From: Lagopus muta
Taxonomy: Eukaryota; Chordata; Aves; Galliformes; Phasianidae
Assembly: GCF_023343835.1 (NCBI RefSeq)
Contig: NC_064435.1
Coordinates: 56,024,134-56,088,133, forward strand
Direction: 5' to 3'
Length of the DNA: 64,000 nucleotides
Position numbers and translations under genes: made by a program
Shown: positions 38,370 to 51,200 of the stretch, piece after piece
How the letters are laid out: each line of letters starts with the position of its first letter
How positions within the stretch are numbered: the first letter of the stretch is position 1
The notes under the pieces: model-generated
Told to the model about the DNA's origin: nothing
Databases searched by the model: none
The model's input: the letters and a program-made list of their open reading frames with translations, nothing else

Positions 38370-38543
38370 GCAGGTGCAGGCTGCCCAGTGAGGTGGTCAC
38401 CATCCCTGGAGGTGTTCAAGAAATGTGCGGATGGTGTGGATGTGGCACTGAGGGACATGGTCAGTGGGCATGGTGGGGATGAGTTCGTGGTTGGACTAGA
38501 CAATCTTAGTGGTCTTTTCCAAACCTAATGATTCTACAATTCC
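38370..38543 (+). mobile_element. CR1 3' end fragment
   Basis: CAGGCTGCCCAGTGAGGTGG, GGAGGTGTTCAAGAAATGTG, GGACATGGTCAGTGGGCATG, TTGGACTAGACAATCTTAGT and the tail ATGATTCTACAATTC follow the CR1 3' UTR order. About 175 bp, 5' truncated. Confidence 0.93.
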
Positions 38544-39261
38544 ATGGCTGGAATTCACTTTAATCTACTTCCTAGAAGCTGTTACACCTCTAAAAGGAAA
38601 GGTGTGAAAACATGCAGAAGTCAACTGGAAAACAAACTTGAATGAGCAACAAAAGTCTAGTAAGAGAGGTTTAGGCACAAGTTTTGGACCAGCAAAAAAT
38701 TCAAATGAAGCCATGCAGAAATCAGATGGGTGAGATGGGCTCCTCACTCCAGTGGTTGACAAGGCCCTCCTATACTAGCAGCTCCTAGGGTCACCACTGT
38801 ACTGCCAGAACAAGATTTGGAGGATGAAGGGAAGTATGGCAGGAATGAGAACTAGAACTCCCACATCTGAAAATAGCCATAACTGGGACAGGTCTGAAGA
38901 GCAGTTTCCTGTGGCCTAGAGACCAGTCAATGTTCAAACACAAGCCTAACAGGCACCGTGAAACCCTGGCACTCAGCCTCCCTGCGAAGCTGCTGAAATA
39001 GTCCATGTCTGCATAATATTTCATTTATCACTATACATACGTATATAAAATAGATCATATTTAGACATAGTAAGACCATATAGATATAATGCAAAATGCA
39101 CAGATTATATTTTTTGTCTTATTGCTGTCTTCAGGAAAACTCTTACCTACTCCAGAAGAAAAATATCTTAGTCTGACTGCTATAACATCAATAAAACTAT
39201 ATGTAATTTAATGGGGCAAGGATCACTCACATTTGTTTTCTTGTCTTCTCCTCCTACCCTG

Positions 39262-39303
39262 ATATCTTATACATATATATATCTTATATATATATATACT
39301 TAC

Positions 39304-39335
<32 letters not shown>

Positions 39336-39370
39336 ATATATATATTTATATTTATATATATCTGTTCACA
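39262..39370. repeat. Long TA microsatellite
   Basis: An almost continuous run of alternating TA with short interruptions (TATCTTATAC, TATGTATG, TTTATATTTATA), about 105 bp, self-complementary and likely length-variable. Located in the intron within CUB2. Confidence 0.95.
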
Positions 39371-39798
39371 TATATTTTTAAGCACATACATATGTCTGTA
39401 CAGGATACACTATTTCAAAACCGAAATGAAATTCAAGAGTTTTCATTCTTACAATAAATTCTCACTATTTAAAAAAATATCTCTCACAGCAATTTCCAGC
39501 ATTCATCCATTATTCTTGATCTGTTCAAAGAGACTACTCATAAACTGTGTGGCCAAAGTCTTTTTTCTATAAGCTTATCATTTGACATTCTCTAGTTTCT
39601 AATATCATGCTAGCCTTCTAAAATGGTAAATATATCTCAGAGTAAACAGTTATAAATGCTGAGAAGGGAACAGGAGAAAAACAGTTTAGCATTCTGCTTT
39701 GATTCTTTCAGTGAGGAAGACACTACAAACTTTTTTCCAAGATTGAATTCTGCTTTTGGTCACTTCTGTTGATTCCTGTATGTGATAAATTCAGCTAA

Positions 39799-39825
39799 AA
39801 TATATATATACACACACATATATGA
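39799..39825. repeat. TA/CA microsatellite
   Basis: ATATATATATA followed by CACACACATATAT, about 27 bp. Confidence 0.85.
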
Positions 39826-41927
39826 CAGAGATTTGGTGCTGGCACCACTGGAAATAAATATTTGGCTTAAAAAAATCTATGCCCATCCTTCAGAAGAAAG
39901 ATGGCACCTTCTACAGTGGCATGAAGTTTCATAAATTAGAAAAAATAAATTTACTATAGTCTGAGGTGAGCTGGAATTTAGTTCTTATATTCTTTTTTGG
40001 AGACAACTATGTCTAGAACTTTATATAAAGCAATGAGGACTTGATCCAAAGCTATCTGAAATCAATTTAGTTAAGTTTATTTGGATCATACCTATGGATT
40101 AAGACTGGAGCAAATTTTTTAATATTGGAAACTGTGCGTACAAACTGACAATCTAATATTCAATCAGATTTTATTTTAAAGAGATGAAAGTAATTTAATT
40201 GCATATGCATATTTTTGCCAATTTTTATAGTCTTATTCAATATAGTTGCCATTGCTGCTGTCATTGGGGGTGAGGTCCACACTGGCAGAAAAAAAAAAAG
40301 ACTAATAAATTGAGATCCCCAAGGAAAGAATAAATCTGATTATACAACAAATCATTATTTAATGCAAAACATTTCAGATACATTGCTTTCCGAAATTATT
40401 GGCAAGATTACTTTCACTGTTATGTAGATCTCACTATGATAAATTAAGCAGAAGGAGAGAAAAATTATAAATATTTCTGGTTATTTCATTTGCTGTGATC
40501 TCAGTCATTACTTCCACCAACAGTAGATAAGAAATTGTCCCTTCAGAAGCAAACAAATGAAGAAAAACTGAAATACTATCTTCTGTCTTCATTAAGCCTT
40601 CTTCCATTGATACCAATGGAGGCTTTTTGAATGTTACCATTTCTGTAGGTAGTGACATATTATCTTAGCATAATGAGGCCTTTCCTGTTGAAGAGAACAT
40701 TGTATCCAAAAGAAGCATAACTGCTGTATTTCATCCTTTTGTATTTTTCTTGTAAAATTTTTATAAGACATTTTCCTCACATAATCAGATCCATAGTATT
40801 TAGAAAAACAGGTTGCTAGCACTCAAGTATTAGCTTTTATTGAGCTTTGAGATGTCACTACAAATACTAATGTCATTAGAAACAAAACTGATAAACCTTC
40901 ACTGTACTGTGGTATATATAATTAATGCTCAGTCACATTACAGTTTAAATAATTGTCTTGTCACTTTTAAGGTTTCCATTGTCATCATAATAATGAAAAA
41001 GGAAATGTTGGACAAGTTTTACTATTTTTTGTTTAAATTTGAAAACAAGAGAAATCTTTTACTGCATATATTAAAAAAAAAAAAAGAATGATTGTTAACT
41101 ATTAATAATATATCACTTCAGTAAAATAGTCAGATTATAATCTCTTCATAGTGAATCACTTTTGATGAGTTCTGCTTTTTAATCAATCACTGAAGGTTAG
41201 TGCTGACAACATGATTGATCAGACCAGTCATGAAAACCTTCTAACCATATCCTAGCATATCAGACTTAATATATGTGCACAGACATTCAGTCCCTTATAA
41301 TGCATCAAAAAACAAAAAAATACCAAACGATAGAAAAGAAGAAAAAGCCATCATTCAACTGCCAACAATGCTTTAGAAGTGAGAGAAAAACCTCCTCTTC
41401 ATCATGTCCTAAGTTTCAAATTTTACATATTCAGTTTCTAGGTTCAGTCAATTCTCTTGCAAGCACAGGGCTAGGGTAAAGAGTCCTATGTCTTTCCCTA
41501 CTGCTTACTGATCATTTACGTTTGCTTTATTCTGCATCTTGTTCAGCTCTATGCAATTAGCAATGGAGTTTAACAATACCTCAATTATTTTGGCATAGCA
41601 AGTTCAGCTTTTTTTAAAGCAGATTTTTGCAACGTTAATTATTCTCCTTCAAGGCAAAAAGATGACAAACATAACAGCCAAAACAGAGTCATATTACTAA
41701 AACACTGATTTTTTTTTTCTTCTAAAAGTCTTCCATCTTGTTGCTTGGATTCTAAACATTTCTCTCAATAATCATAAACCCAAAAGCATCAATGGTGGTT
41801 CCTGTCTGTGATACCATGGAAAGACAGAACTCCATATCTCAGGTTTTCCTCTTGCCTGGCACTTGAGAAATACTGGCTGTTGTTTTCCCTAAGGAGTGAA
41901 GCTCTTTAGAATCCTCTATTTTGTTCT

Positions 41928-41958
41928 GTTTTTTTTTTTTTTTTTTGTTTTGTTTTTT
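41928..41958. repeat. T-rich simple repeat
   Basis: A run of 16 or more T residues followed by GTTTTGTTTTTTT in the intron within CUB2. Confidence 0.9.
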
Positions 41959-42650
41959 TCTTCAGACTTCCACAAGTTCTCAGTAACTGACATTTATTCT
42001 AGCCATTATCATTTGCATTTTCTCTCTTGCTCAATGGAAAAATAGCGGGAAGTGGGAGCTAACGTCCCTTGATACTGTTCTGCTTTTTAACAGTGAAAGC
42101 CATAGATAGATTCTGATTCTGCTGTTCTCTTTGGTAGATTTTTTATTACCTTCTTGAGTACCTTTTTAAATTGTATTTCCTAACAATTATTTGGACTGAG
42201 GATGCTAAGGATAATTCTATTTCTATACCTGAACAGAATATATTAATGCTAACTTAACAGCATTTTTCTGCAAGTGCTAGTCTGCCATGTGTATTATCAC
42301 ATCGGCTAGAAAATATTATACACGCATACTGTCGTCTTGCAATGTCATCTGAAAGAACTGTTTCAGAAAAGTGATTTTAATATTTTAACATAGGCAAACA
42401 ACATTTTCTACTTGTTCAAACAGAATTTGCCCCTCTTGTTCCAGGGAAAATCTTTTCATATGCCAGAAAAATGCACAGGATTTTTCATTCATAATATTAT
42501 TTGCATACTATCAGGCTTCAGAGTTTTCCAGACATGGAACCTACCTAAAGCCATTAATGATGCATCTGTTCCTTAGGTTTTTCAAACTCTAAATTCTTTT
42601 TCTCTTTAATTTTTCAAGAATCACTATTAAAATGCCCGTTAATTGTATTA

Positions 42651-42860
42651 GGAAATGTTTCTTCTCCAAAAGAGTGTTGAGGCACTGGAACGGGCTGCCC
42701 AGGGAGGTGGTGAGGTCAGCGACACTGGAGGTGTTCAAGAAACATTAGATGTTGTACTAAGGGACATGGTTTAGTGGGGGAAACATTGGTGGTAGGTGGA
42801 TGGTTGATCTAGATGATCTTAGAGGTCTTTTCCAACCTTGATTATTCTATGATTCTATAA
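42651..42860 (+). mobile_element. CR1 3' end fragment
   Basis: GGAACGGGCTGCCCAGGGAG, GGAGGTGTTCAAGAAACATT, GGGACATGGTTTAGTGGGGG, GATCTAGATGATCTTAGAGG, and the CR1 tail ATTCTATGATTCTATAA at the end. About 210 bp and fairly well preserved. Confidence 0.95.
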
Positions 42861-43565
42861 TTTTAGTGTGCTGGTAAAAAATCCTTCAAAAAAATCAGGA
42901 TTACGCTGGTATATTAGAGCTGACAGTTTAAACTGTCACTCTTGTAGGTCTCATCTCAGAGCATAAATTGCCATTTGTGAACAAGAACAGAAAATGTTTT
43001 CAGTCAGATTGTAGTTCCAGAATTTGTTTCACTGCCTACTTCTTCTTATGGGTACAAGAAACACATGAGCAACAACCAAATTTCCTTCAAGACCGCAATC
43101 AATCTGGAGTCAAGCTCTGGAACTGAAAGCTGTTTTTGATTAGGTAAGTAAATTCAAGGTTCATTGTGAAAACAGTGAGAAATTATTTAAATCCTTCTTT
43201 CTAAATGTGCCAGTGTCTTGAAGATACCTTTTTTCCACAGCAATATTTTGATGGCATGCCTGAATGATCAAGCTCTAGTGTCCTGTTCTGATTACTCCCA
43301 CCATGACCCTGGGCGTAAGGGCAGGCTTGGCTTGGATTTGTTTTTTCCATGCTGACTCGGATGAACACAGCAGAGCAGTGTGTCATGCTTCTGGGCAGGT
43401 GGCTCTGACTGAACACGGACCCTCTGAAGTCTGCACAGGATATTTTATAGCCCATGACCAACCACACTGCCCTGGTCTAATCGTATCAAGAAGCCACCCT
43501 GGATCAAGGTGAATCAGATTCTGTCACCATCACCAACTGAATCACAACAGAAGAGTTAATGTTAA

Positions 43566-44175
43566 AAGGGATCTTAAAAGACCACATCATTACACAACCA
43601 CTCCGCCAAAGGCATGGACACCTTCCACCAGACCAGGTTGCTCCAATCCAACCTTAGGTTGGATTGCCCATTCAACCTTACCTTGAACTACTTGGAAAAA
43701 CCTGTTGTTCCAGTGCCTCCCCACACTTTGAGTAGTTTCTTCCTAATGTCTAATCCAAATAACCCCTCTTTTAGTTTAAAGCTATTACCTCTTGTCCTGT
43801 TGCAACACTCCTTGATAAACCATCTCTCTCCATCTTCTCTGTAGGCCTTCTTTAGGTAATGGAAAGCTGCAATAAGATCTTCCTGGATCCTTCTCCAAGC
43901 TCAAAAACTCTGACTCTGTCAGCTTTTCTCCACAGGAGAGGTGTTCCAGACCTCTGAATATCCATGTGGCCCCCATGTGGACTCACTCCAATATATCTTT
44001 ATGTTCAGGGCCCCAGAGCTGGACACAGTACTCTAGGTGTGGTCTCATGAGAGCACTGGGGAAGACTCACCTCCTTCAGTCTGCTACCTATGTTTGCCCT
44101 GGCTTTCTGGGCTGCAAGTACACAATTAGCTCACGTTGAATTCCTCATCTACTTGTACTCGTACACATAGCTGAC
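43566..44175 (-). mobile_element. CR1 LINE fragment, same sense as NETO1
   Basis: Plus-strand sequence CAGGTTGCTCCAATCCAACC, CCAGTGCCTCCCCACACTTTG, TCTTGTCCTGTTGCAACACTCC and GAGCTGGACACAGTACTCTA are reverse complements of CR1 3' ORF2 and UTR sequence. A short local duplication of the CCAACCTTAGGTTGGATTG motif lies at about 43648-43668. The copy is 5' truncated and does not code. Confidence 0.88.
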
Positions 44176-45339
44176 AACCCTCAGTATTTCTGAATTTCAG
44201 ATTCACAGCTATCTTACTCAACAGGAATAGTCTCCAAATGATTACACAAATGACATACTTTGCAACAAGTAAAAAAGACTTCAGTTGTATTTCTCCTGTC
44301 TTCTGGACTTCCAGAAAGCTCCAGTTCTGCATTCATTTTTAGCATTCTACTCTTCATACTACAAGGTAATCAGTGATGACTCAGTACTTTAAGCCTGTGA
44401 AAGAAATTGAGTGCTCTCTGTCATTCTAGCTTGGTGAGGAGAGCAGCAGCATTACATCCAAACTGTTAGGTTGAAGCTCAGACTTAGAGCTCTCAAGTTC
44501 ATACACCCCAATTGATCTCATTGCATATATGTTGAGCTCAGACTTGGCTTGAATCTGGAATTGCAAACTGTGGCAGAGACTTGCATCTTGCTAGATTGGA
44601 TGAGCTTAAGCCAAATGAAATTGCCCACAAACTGGCAAAGATTAAGAAACTAAAGATGTAAAGATCCAACTCAAAATCATCTGAGAAACTCTGGCCTTTT
44701 AGGCATAGTTCCCAGTAACAAACTGTGCAGCCCAGAACACATGAGCATATAGATTTAAAGACAGCTGTTGAGTTCTTTCTGTTCCTAGCTGGATAGCCTG
44801 TTTTCATAGGTGCAACCTGCCATAAATTAGAATGATGTCACCGACACTGTACTGAATATGTCATTAATTCAAGGTTAGATAAGCACAAAGGAAGCTGACT
44901 GTAAAATACAGACAACAGAATCTTGATCCAAAAACAGTATTACCATAGATCTTACTTCATATAATACCTTTTTAAAGTTTATCCACCAATTTCTTCTTCA
45001 ATATTTGAAAATTTTCCCAGTTTGAAAAGTTTCCCAGTACAGCGATACCATGACTACAGACGCATGAATATAAATGCATATGCACACATGCACATTTATA
45101 CATGTGTGTATGTAACAAGAAAGCCAGAATAAAACCCTTTAGGCTTGATTTTTTTTTTTCCTAGCTTGCTGAAAAATCTTTCACCTTAAGAAACACTGAT
45201 TTAAATTCTTTTATACTGTCCTTTCTCTCCAGCCAGATAATTCTATAAGATGGGAGCAATGTGATTCATCAAGAGACAAGGTAGTCCACTTCTCTGACAA
45301 AACATAAGATTAGGGATGTTTCTCACATTTTCCATGGTT

Positions 45340-45372
45340 TTTTTTTTTGTTTGTTTGTTTGGTTGTTTTGCC
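45340..45372. repeat. T-rich TTTG simple repeat
   Basis: A T run then GTTTGTTTGTTTGGTTGTTTTG, about 150 bases beyond the 3' end of the CR1 at 45521. Confidence 0.9.
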
Positions 45373-45520
45373 TTACTTGCACTTTAATGTTGCTAACAAC
45401 ATCAGCTGAACAAATTTCCTTCAGCCAATAATTCATGTCCTACTGTTTGAATTTTTCTTCCCTTATATCTAACCTAAATCTTTTGTTTGCCCATGCAATA
45501 CTGTGACTTATCCTAAAGAC

Positions 45521-46430
45521 ACAGAATCATAGAATCACCAAGATAGGAAAATATCAGCAAGATCATCCAGTCCAACCATTCCCCTATTGCAACTATTTCC
45601 CACTAAACCATGTCCCTCACTACAACATCTAAATGTTTCTTGAACACTTCCTTGGACAATGACTCCACTACCTCCCTGGGCAGCCCACTCCACTGCCTGA
45701 TCACTCTCTCAGAGAAGTAATATTTCCTAACATCCAACCTGAATCTCTCCCTGAAGCAACTTGAAGCCATTCCCTCTAGTCCTATCACTGGTTGCATGGA
45801 AGAAGAGGCCTACCCCCACTTCACCACAGCTTCCTTGCAGGTAGTTGCAGAGAGCAATGAGGTCGCCCCTGAGTATCCTCTTCTCTGAACAATCCCAGCT
45901 GCCTCCACAGCTCCCCATAAGACTTGTGCTCCAGACCCCTCAGCAGCTTTGTTGCCCTTTTCTGAACATGCTGCAGGGCTTCAATATCTTTCTTGTAGTG
46001 AGGAGCCCAAAACTGAACACAGTACTTGAGGTGCAGTCTCACCAGGACTGAGTACAGAGGGATGATCACTTCCCTGCATCTGCTGGCTGCACAGTTTCTG
46101 ATACAAGCCAAGATGCCATTGGCCTTTTTGGCCACCTTGGCACACTGCTGGCTCATGTTCAGCCGAGCATCAATCAATACCCCCAGGTACATTTCCTCTA
46201 CACAGTCTTCCAGCCTCTCTGCCCCAAGCCTGTAGTGTTGCCTGGTACTGTTGCGGCCAAAGTGGCAGGACCAGCACTCGGTCTTGCTGAACATCATCCC
46301 ATTGGCCTCAGCCCAGCTCCAGCCTCCCCAGATCTCTCTGTGAGGCCTTCCTATCCCCAGGCAGACTGACATTTCCTGCCAACTTGGCGTCTTCTGCAAA
46401 TGAATTGACATCTGAGCAGTCTCTCCTCCT
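45521..46430 (-). mobile_element. 5'-truncated CR1 LINE with reverse transcriptase C-terminus
   Basis: This is a CR1 retrotransposon fragment of about 0.9 kb in the sense orientation of NETO1. Its 3' end is the CR1-type tail AGAATCATAGAATC read on the plus strand at about 45523. Minus-strand frames carry the C-terminal part of CR1 ORF2: NKTECW-like and [44 protein letters not shown]-like, TSDRTRGNG, and LPREVVES, ending in RDMV and a stop at about 45603. The frame shifts twice, near 45850 and 45780, but a 196-codon open stretch (46411-45821) is unbroken. This is one of the less decayed CR1 copies here. Truncation at the 5' end is normal for CR1. Confidence 0.92.
45603..46411 (-). pseudogene. 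CR1 ORF2 C-terminal remnant
   Basis: Three overlapping minus-strand frames (46411-45821, 45918-45727, 45797-45603) together cover the end of the CR1 ORF2 polyprotein downstream of the polymerase active site. The catalytic YADD-type region and endonuclease are absent because the copy is 5' truncated. No function is expected. Confidence 0.85.
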
Positions 46431-47995
46431 CACTAGATACTTAGGGATACTGTCTCGTAACACCCTCCTTCACAAAAAACCTCTATGTAACATTATATAA
46501 CTTCCAATCTTTTCTCACATTTTATAAAATGTTCTCATTGCTCTTTATTTCAGACACTCTTCAGCTGGTCTACACTTCATGAAATGAAGCAAAGCTAAAT
46601 CCAGGTATAAAAATTCACAAATAACTAACAATTTTTTATTCTCTTAACAACATTGTTTGGCATATTTGTGTTATACACTGCTATTACAGTTATGTGGCTG
46701 CAAAATTAGTATTTTTAAATCAGGACTGAATTCTGGATAAATTCTACAGATAACTAAATATGGGATTTCCAGGAGCACTTTGAATTGTGGCACTTTAGAT
46801 AAGAATGTCATGATGATATTATCTGACAAACTAAACAGATATACAAATGTAGGGCAACTTTTATCTTATTTAACCAGGCTAAGTCTTTAATTGTGTTTAC
46901 CTGTTCTCTTACCTACTAAGTATATAATGTGCAATAACTAATTAGTCTAGTAATTTCACATCGATAGCTACTTACTCTTGTGAAGTGGAAATTCCATCTA
47001 CTTAATTGGAAACTTCCATGAATATTGAATTTTGCAAATGTAAAAAAATATGAAATTGAAGTATATTCTAGAAATAATTTATCTGTAGTCTTATGTGCCA
47101 ACTATTTAACTCCTGAACTTTCAAAATAAGAAAGATCTTGATACTAAGTAAGTTTTCTCTATTGGAAAACCTGCCTGCTGCTTATTCAGTATTGGGTGCT
47201 GGAACAATCAGATGTATGCAGTATAGTCTGCTCTGAGCTTACAAAAAAAGAAAAAAAAGCCTTCCAAAAACAAACCTGCTAATAAAAATATGCGTAGAAT
47301 TTGTCTTTAGCAGAGGGAATGAAAGTAGGTTGGAGGTATGGAGATGCTTGAGCTCAGAGAAAAGAAACAGTAGGGTAACTAGCAAAAATTAATTTGAATA
47401 ATAACAAATAAGCCATGGATAAGAGAGAATCAGAATCTAAGAAAAGAATCATTAATTAACTGCATCCCCCTCCTGTTCGTTGCAAAGACATGGTTTGCTG
47501 TGTATGGTGGGAGAGAGAAAGGAGAATACTATCTCTTTTTGTCAATCGCTCTACAATAATAGAAAAAGGCTTCATACACAAGAATGTTAATTCACCTTGG
47601 CTCCATGTTCACTGTTCCCAGATGAGAAACAATAATGATCATACGGACCCAGCAGTGTTCCCTTAATAGTCCCTACGTTAGATAAGATTGCTTCCCACTT
47701 AACTAAACAAACTGATGCCTTAAAAGTATGACCAAAATTAAAGATGAATTTAAGAAAATTACTTATGGCACAAAAAGCACATTAATGCTGCCCACATCAT
47801 TATGTATAGAGAAAGAAGGTTATTTTGATTGAGGTGATAAATTACCTTTCTACAGCAGAAGAAAAAAAAACAGTTTACAGGTTCAAGCTGTAAAGTTATT
47901 AAACAAGGTCTGTCTGTACTAAGCAATGCACAGCATATTAGAAAAGTCAATTTCTTAAATTAAGTGGCAAATTAGCAAGTGGATGAAGGACTGAC

Positions 47996-48123
47996 CTTGG
48001 ATCGGGGTGGTGCTCGGATGTACCATTTACAGTCTACTGCTTCAGTTTCAGAAGCTTTTCCTTCCTTGACAATTTGTACAGATTCCACAATTCCTTCAGG
48101 TCCTCCCATTTCAAACTCACAAA
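47996..48123 (-). CDS. NETO1: NETO1 exon: N-terminal part of CUB2 domain
   Basis: This exon encodes the start of the second extracellular CUB domain of NETO1, beginning (V)[10 protein letters not shown] and ending IRAPPRSK. It holds the first two of the domain's four disulfide cysteines, in CEFEM and DCKWY. The acceptor is TTATTTAG before TTTGTGAG, and the donor is TCCAAG followed by GTCAGT. The 128 bases are two bases of a split codon plus 42 codons, so the exon ends in phase 0. That fits the next exon, which starts with the complete codon ATA. The residues Glu-Ala and Ser-Glu-Thr near KEGKAS lie where the mammalian protein is also variable. Translation upstream of the acceptor and downstream of the donor is intronic. 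In NETO proteins the CUB domains face the synaptic cleft and contact glutamate receptors. Confidence 0.96.
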
Positions 48124-48229
48124 CTAAATAACAAAATATCAGAAAAATGAATCCTGAACAGCAAACAAAAATATTTTCTACAGTACAGCACAAAGGCCTC
48201 CAAAACTTAGGAAAAAACAACATACCAAC

Positions 48230-48271
48230 CTGGCAATGGTTTCAAAACTCCAAGGTCCTTAAAATCTGGAT
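48230..48271 (-). CDS. NETO1: NETO1 short linker exon between CUB1 and CUB2 (partial gene)
   Basis: This 42-base exon encodes the spacer joining the first and second CUB domains of NETO1. It reads (D)[13 protein letters not shown] and then supplies the first base of a Val codon. The acceptor is TTTTTAAG before ATCCAG, and the donor is CCAG followed by GTTGGT at 48229. It begins with two bases of a split codon and ends with one, and the next exon begins with TT, so the joined codon is GTT. The peptide matches the linker I recall from mammalian NETO1 (PDFKDLG-LKPLP) almost residue for residue. It is far too short to stand out as an open reading frame. Only 106 bases of intron separate it from the next exon. 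The acceptor's pyrimidine tract is only moderate. The exon upstream, which should end CUB1, was not found in the window. Confidence 0.9.
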
Positions 48272-51200
48272 CTTAAAAATTGAGAAAGAGAAAATTAGTT
48301 TTGTTCAATATCTTGGCTGTAATGTCAGTGTGCTAAATTTTAACTGGAGTGATATAGTTATACATACATTTCTTAGGATCATGACTTGCTTATACAAGAA
48401 GTTTAAAAACTATGGCAACACAGTAATTATTAATGCAGACAGTATTGATACTATTGTGCAAAGTTCTTATTCTATTTCTACTTTAGTCAAAATTTCCTCT
48501 ATCTCACTCACTGTTTCATGAGTGAGAGTTAAAAAAAATTATGCAGATCCAGGCATGCAAGAACATTACACAGTTAACCCCAAGACATTTGAATACAGGC
48601 ACATAAAATAGGATAAATTTACAAATCCCTTCAGAATCCCTTTGCCTATTCTGCATTTTCAGTGTGATTATAACACCCAACTTAACTTGATTCTGCATTT
48701 ATGAATACTCTACCACCCCTATCAACAGTGAGGATTCTCTTTCTTTCTCAGAGGCACCCACCTAGCATTCCATAAGTAATGGAATTCATCACATAAATAA
48801 GATAATAGGTCTAATATGCCTGCTATTTTTATCTGATAAACATAATATTTACTAAGATGCTTTATATCATGCCTTTACAGCCTGACAACACTTAAATAAG
48901 TTTGATCATAGATCTATGTCTCAAACAGGTATCCATAGACAAGCAGTATTTCACAAGATTTTTCCATAGTTTGAAGATATTTTCCTTTGAAACACTTTAG
49001 CCCCTTTTACATTTCCGGTTCTGGACAACTATCTCTTCAGAACAGACTAGCCTGTACTTTTTCTCTCTTGCATTATTGTTCTGCCTAACATGAATATTCT
49101 ATACTGTTTTGCTCATCTTCAGGGGGAATATAACAGCAAAGAACTCCACCATTCTTTACTCTTTTTTCCACAAAATTTGATAGGATCTGCTCTTCCAAAA
49201 CCAATTATAAACATCTACATGCAAACACTCTGCATCAAGATTCTCCTGGCCACATTCTACCCAGGCCTCTGAAGGACTGTATAAAAGGAAAACCAAGTTA
49301 GAGTCTGAGCTGTGTAGTCTAGTCAGAACACATTACTGCTTCAATTCAGTGTATCAAAAGTTATACAAACAAGGAGGAGAAAATTTGACAAATAATATGA
49401 AAAACAAAATCCAGTGCTCTATGAGCAAGAATAGCCATTTCAGTCCGAACAGGGAGGATATACTGTCAGACCTGGAGTTGTAAAATCACCTTTTAAAACT
49501 GTCTTGTTATAAACAGGCTGCCATTGTTCTTCCAAGTTTTCTTTTACAGTGGCACAATATAAATCTTGATTAAATACTCATGAACTTAGGAGACTGCAAA
49601 TATAATTGAGTAGGCAATTAATATTACGTAGTTTTATAGATCAGCACATAGATATGATAACAAACAATAGTAAACATAATTAAACATTTCAATTAATGTA
49701 CTCAGATGTTGATATCTACTGTTGAAAGCAAGACACTTAAAAGAAATATAATTAAACTACTGGTTTAAATTAACATCAAAACCATGCCTAGTGTAACCAT
49801 CAAATTTCTTCTGAGTATACAAGGACTGGTCTGCAAACACTCCAACACATTTATAAAGTACAGAGAAGCAAACAGGAAGAAACAGATCTTGATAGAACTT
49901 CTCTCAGCTGAAGTGAATTTTCATAGAAAGGAGTCGTGGTAGCAAGAATCCAAGTGTCTTGCTGCATCAGCTGACCATACCAGAAACAGGTGGAGAGAAT
50001 TGGACACAGACTGTGTGTCAGATTGTGAAAAACTTTTGCTGTTCAGGTTTTAAAGTCTGATCACATCCTATATTAAGCATACATTAACCTTTTGCCAAGC
50101 TGCGAAGGACAGAAAGCTCTGAAAACTTGGGGCAAAGAGAAAGACCTGACTTATTATGCAGTGCCTTCGGACCCAAGTCCAATAACTTGAGAGAAAATGT
50201 GTCTGTTCAGTCATGCCCACCAGGTAGTTGATACGCTTTGTGTTAGAAGGCTTCCATGTCCAGTTTTGGTAGTTCATGACAGAAGTAGAAAGACAAGTTA
50301 TCTGCTCTCCATAAGTATTAATATTATGGTAATAAAATTAATTTTTTCAAAATGATAGCAAAGTGAAGATAAAAAGAATTCATACATTTTCATTTAAAAA
50401 AAAAAAAAACCTTTGTTTTCCAGATGTAAAACTCATTCTACCTGCTGTTTCAGTGTTTATTATCAATTTTCAAAGCATCTTACTTGAGTAAACTTAAAGC
50501 TGAAGTATAATCCAGACCATACATTTTAATGCATTAAAAAACTCCAGTCATACCTTCCCATTTTTTAGCAATACAGTTATTACAAAGTCACACCAAAGTA
50601 CAAAATCTGTTAAAATTCTACAGATATGTTAGATCTTGAATTGGACAGGCTGTGAAAAATTATCTTTCTGTAGCTTAAGAGTGAGAGTGAAATAAAGTCC
50701 GTGACACTTGAAGTAATATATTAATAGTATATTGGCTGATACAACAGTCTGGAAGTAAGGCATTATCAGAGATTCTGAAATTTCAATGATGTTGAAGCAT
50801 ATTTACCCAGCAAAATTTTGTTTTTAAAATAATCTACCATTAAATAGATTATACTTCAACAACTCTTCTGTATGCAATTCAATTAAATTGTTATTATCTG
50901 TCTGGCTGAGTCAGAACTCTTTTAATGGTATCTAAACACTGACTGACTAGATCTTCTGATAGCCAGGTAGTCATTTCTTTTGCAACTAATGAAAATCAAG
51001 TTCCATTAGGGAAAATTCCCAAGTCAGAGAAAAAAAAACCAAAAAACCCACTGTGAAAAACAAGATTGATCACCTACAACTAGAGAGAAAAACATGCAAT
51101 AAGTCTTGAGAGCACTGCAATACACTGACTTCTTGTTTTATTTCTTATGGGGAACTCTCTCATTAACTGAAATATGAGAAACATGGTATTTACATGGAAA

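Larger units (their letters stand above)
36170..47995 (-). other. NETO1: NETO1 intron within CUB2 (11,826 bp)
   Basis: The donor is GTCAGT at 47995 and the acceptor TTTCACAG at 36170, phase 0. It carries four CR1 copies (38370-38543, 42651-42860, 43566-44175, 45521-46430), a long TA microsatellite (39262-39370) and several T tracts. No additional NETO1 exon or other gene is apparent. Confidence 0.85.

Noticed and set aside
39330..39572. Plus-strand open frame of 80 codons starting in the TA tract
   Set aside because: Begins inside the TA microsatellite and has no recognisable protein features.
48147..48521. Plus-strand open frame of 124 codons overlapping the NETO1 linker exon
   Set aside because: Antisense to a well-supported exon, low complexity at its end and no protein similarity recognised.
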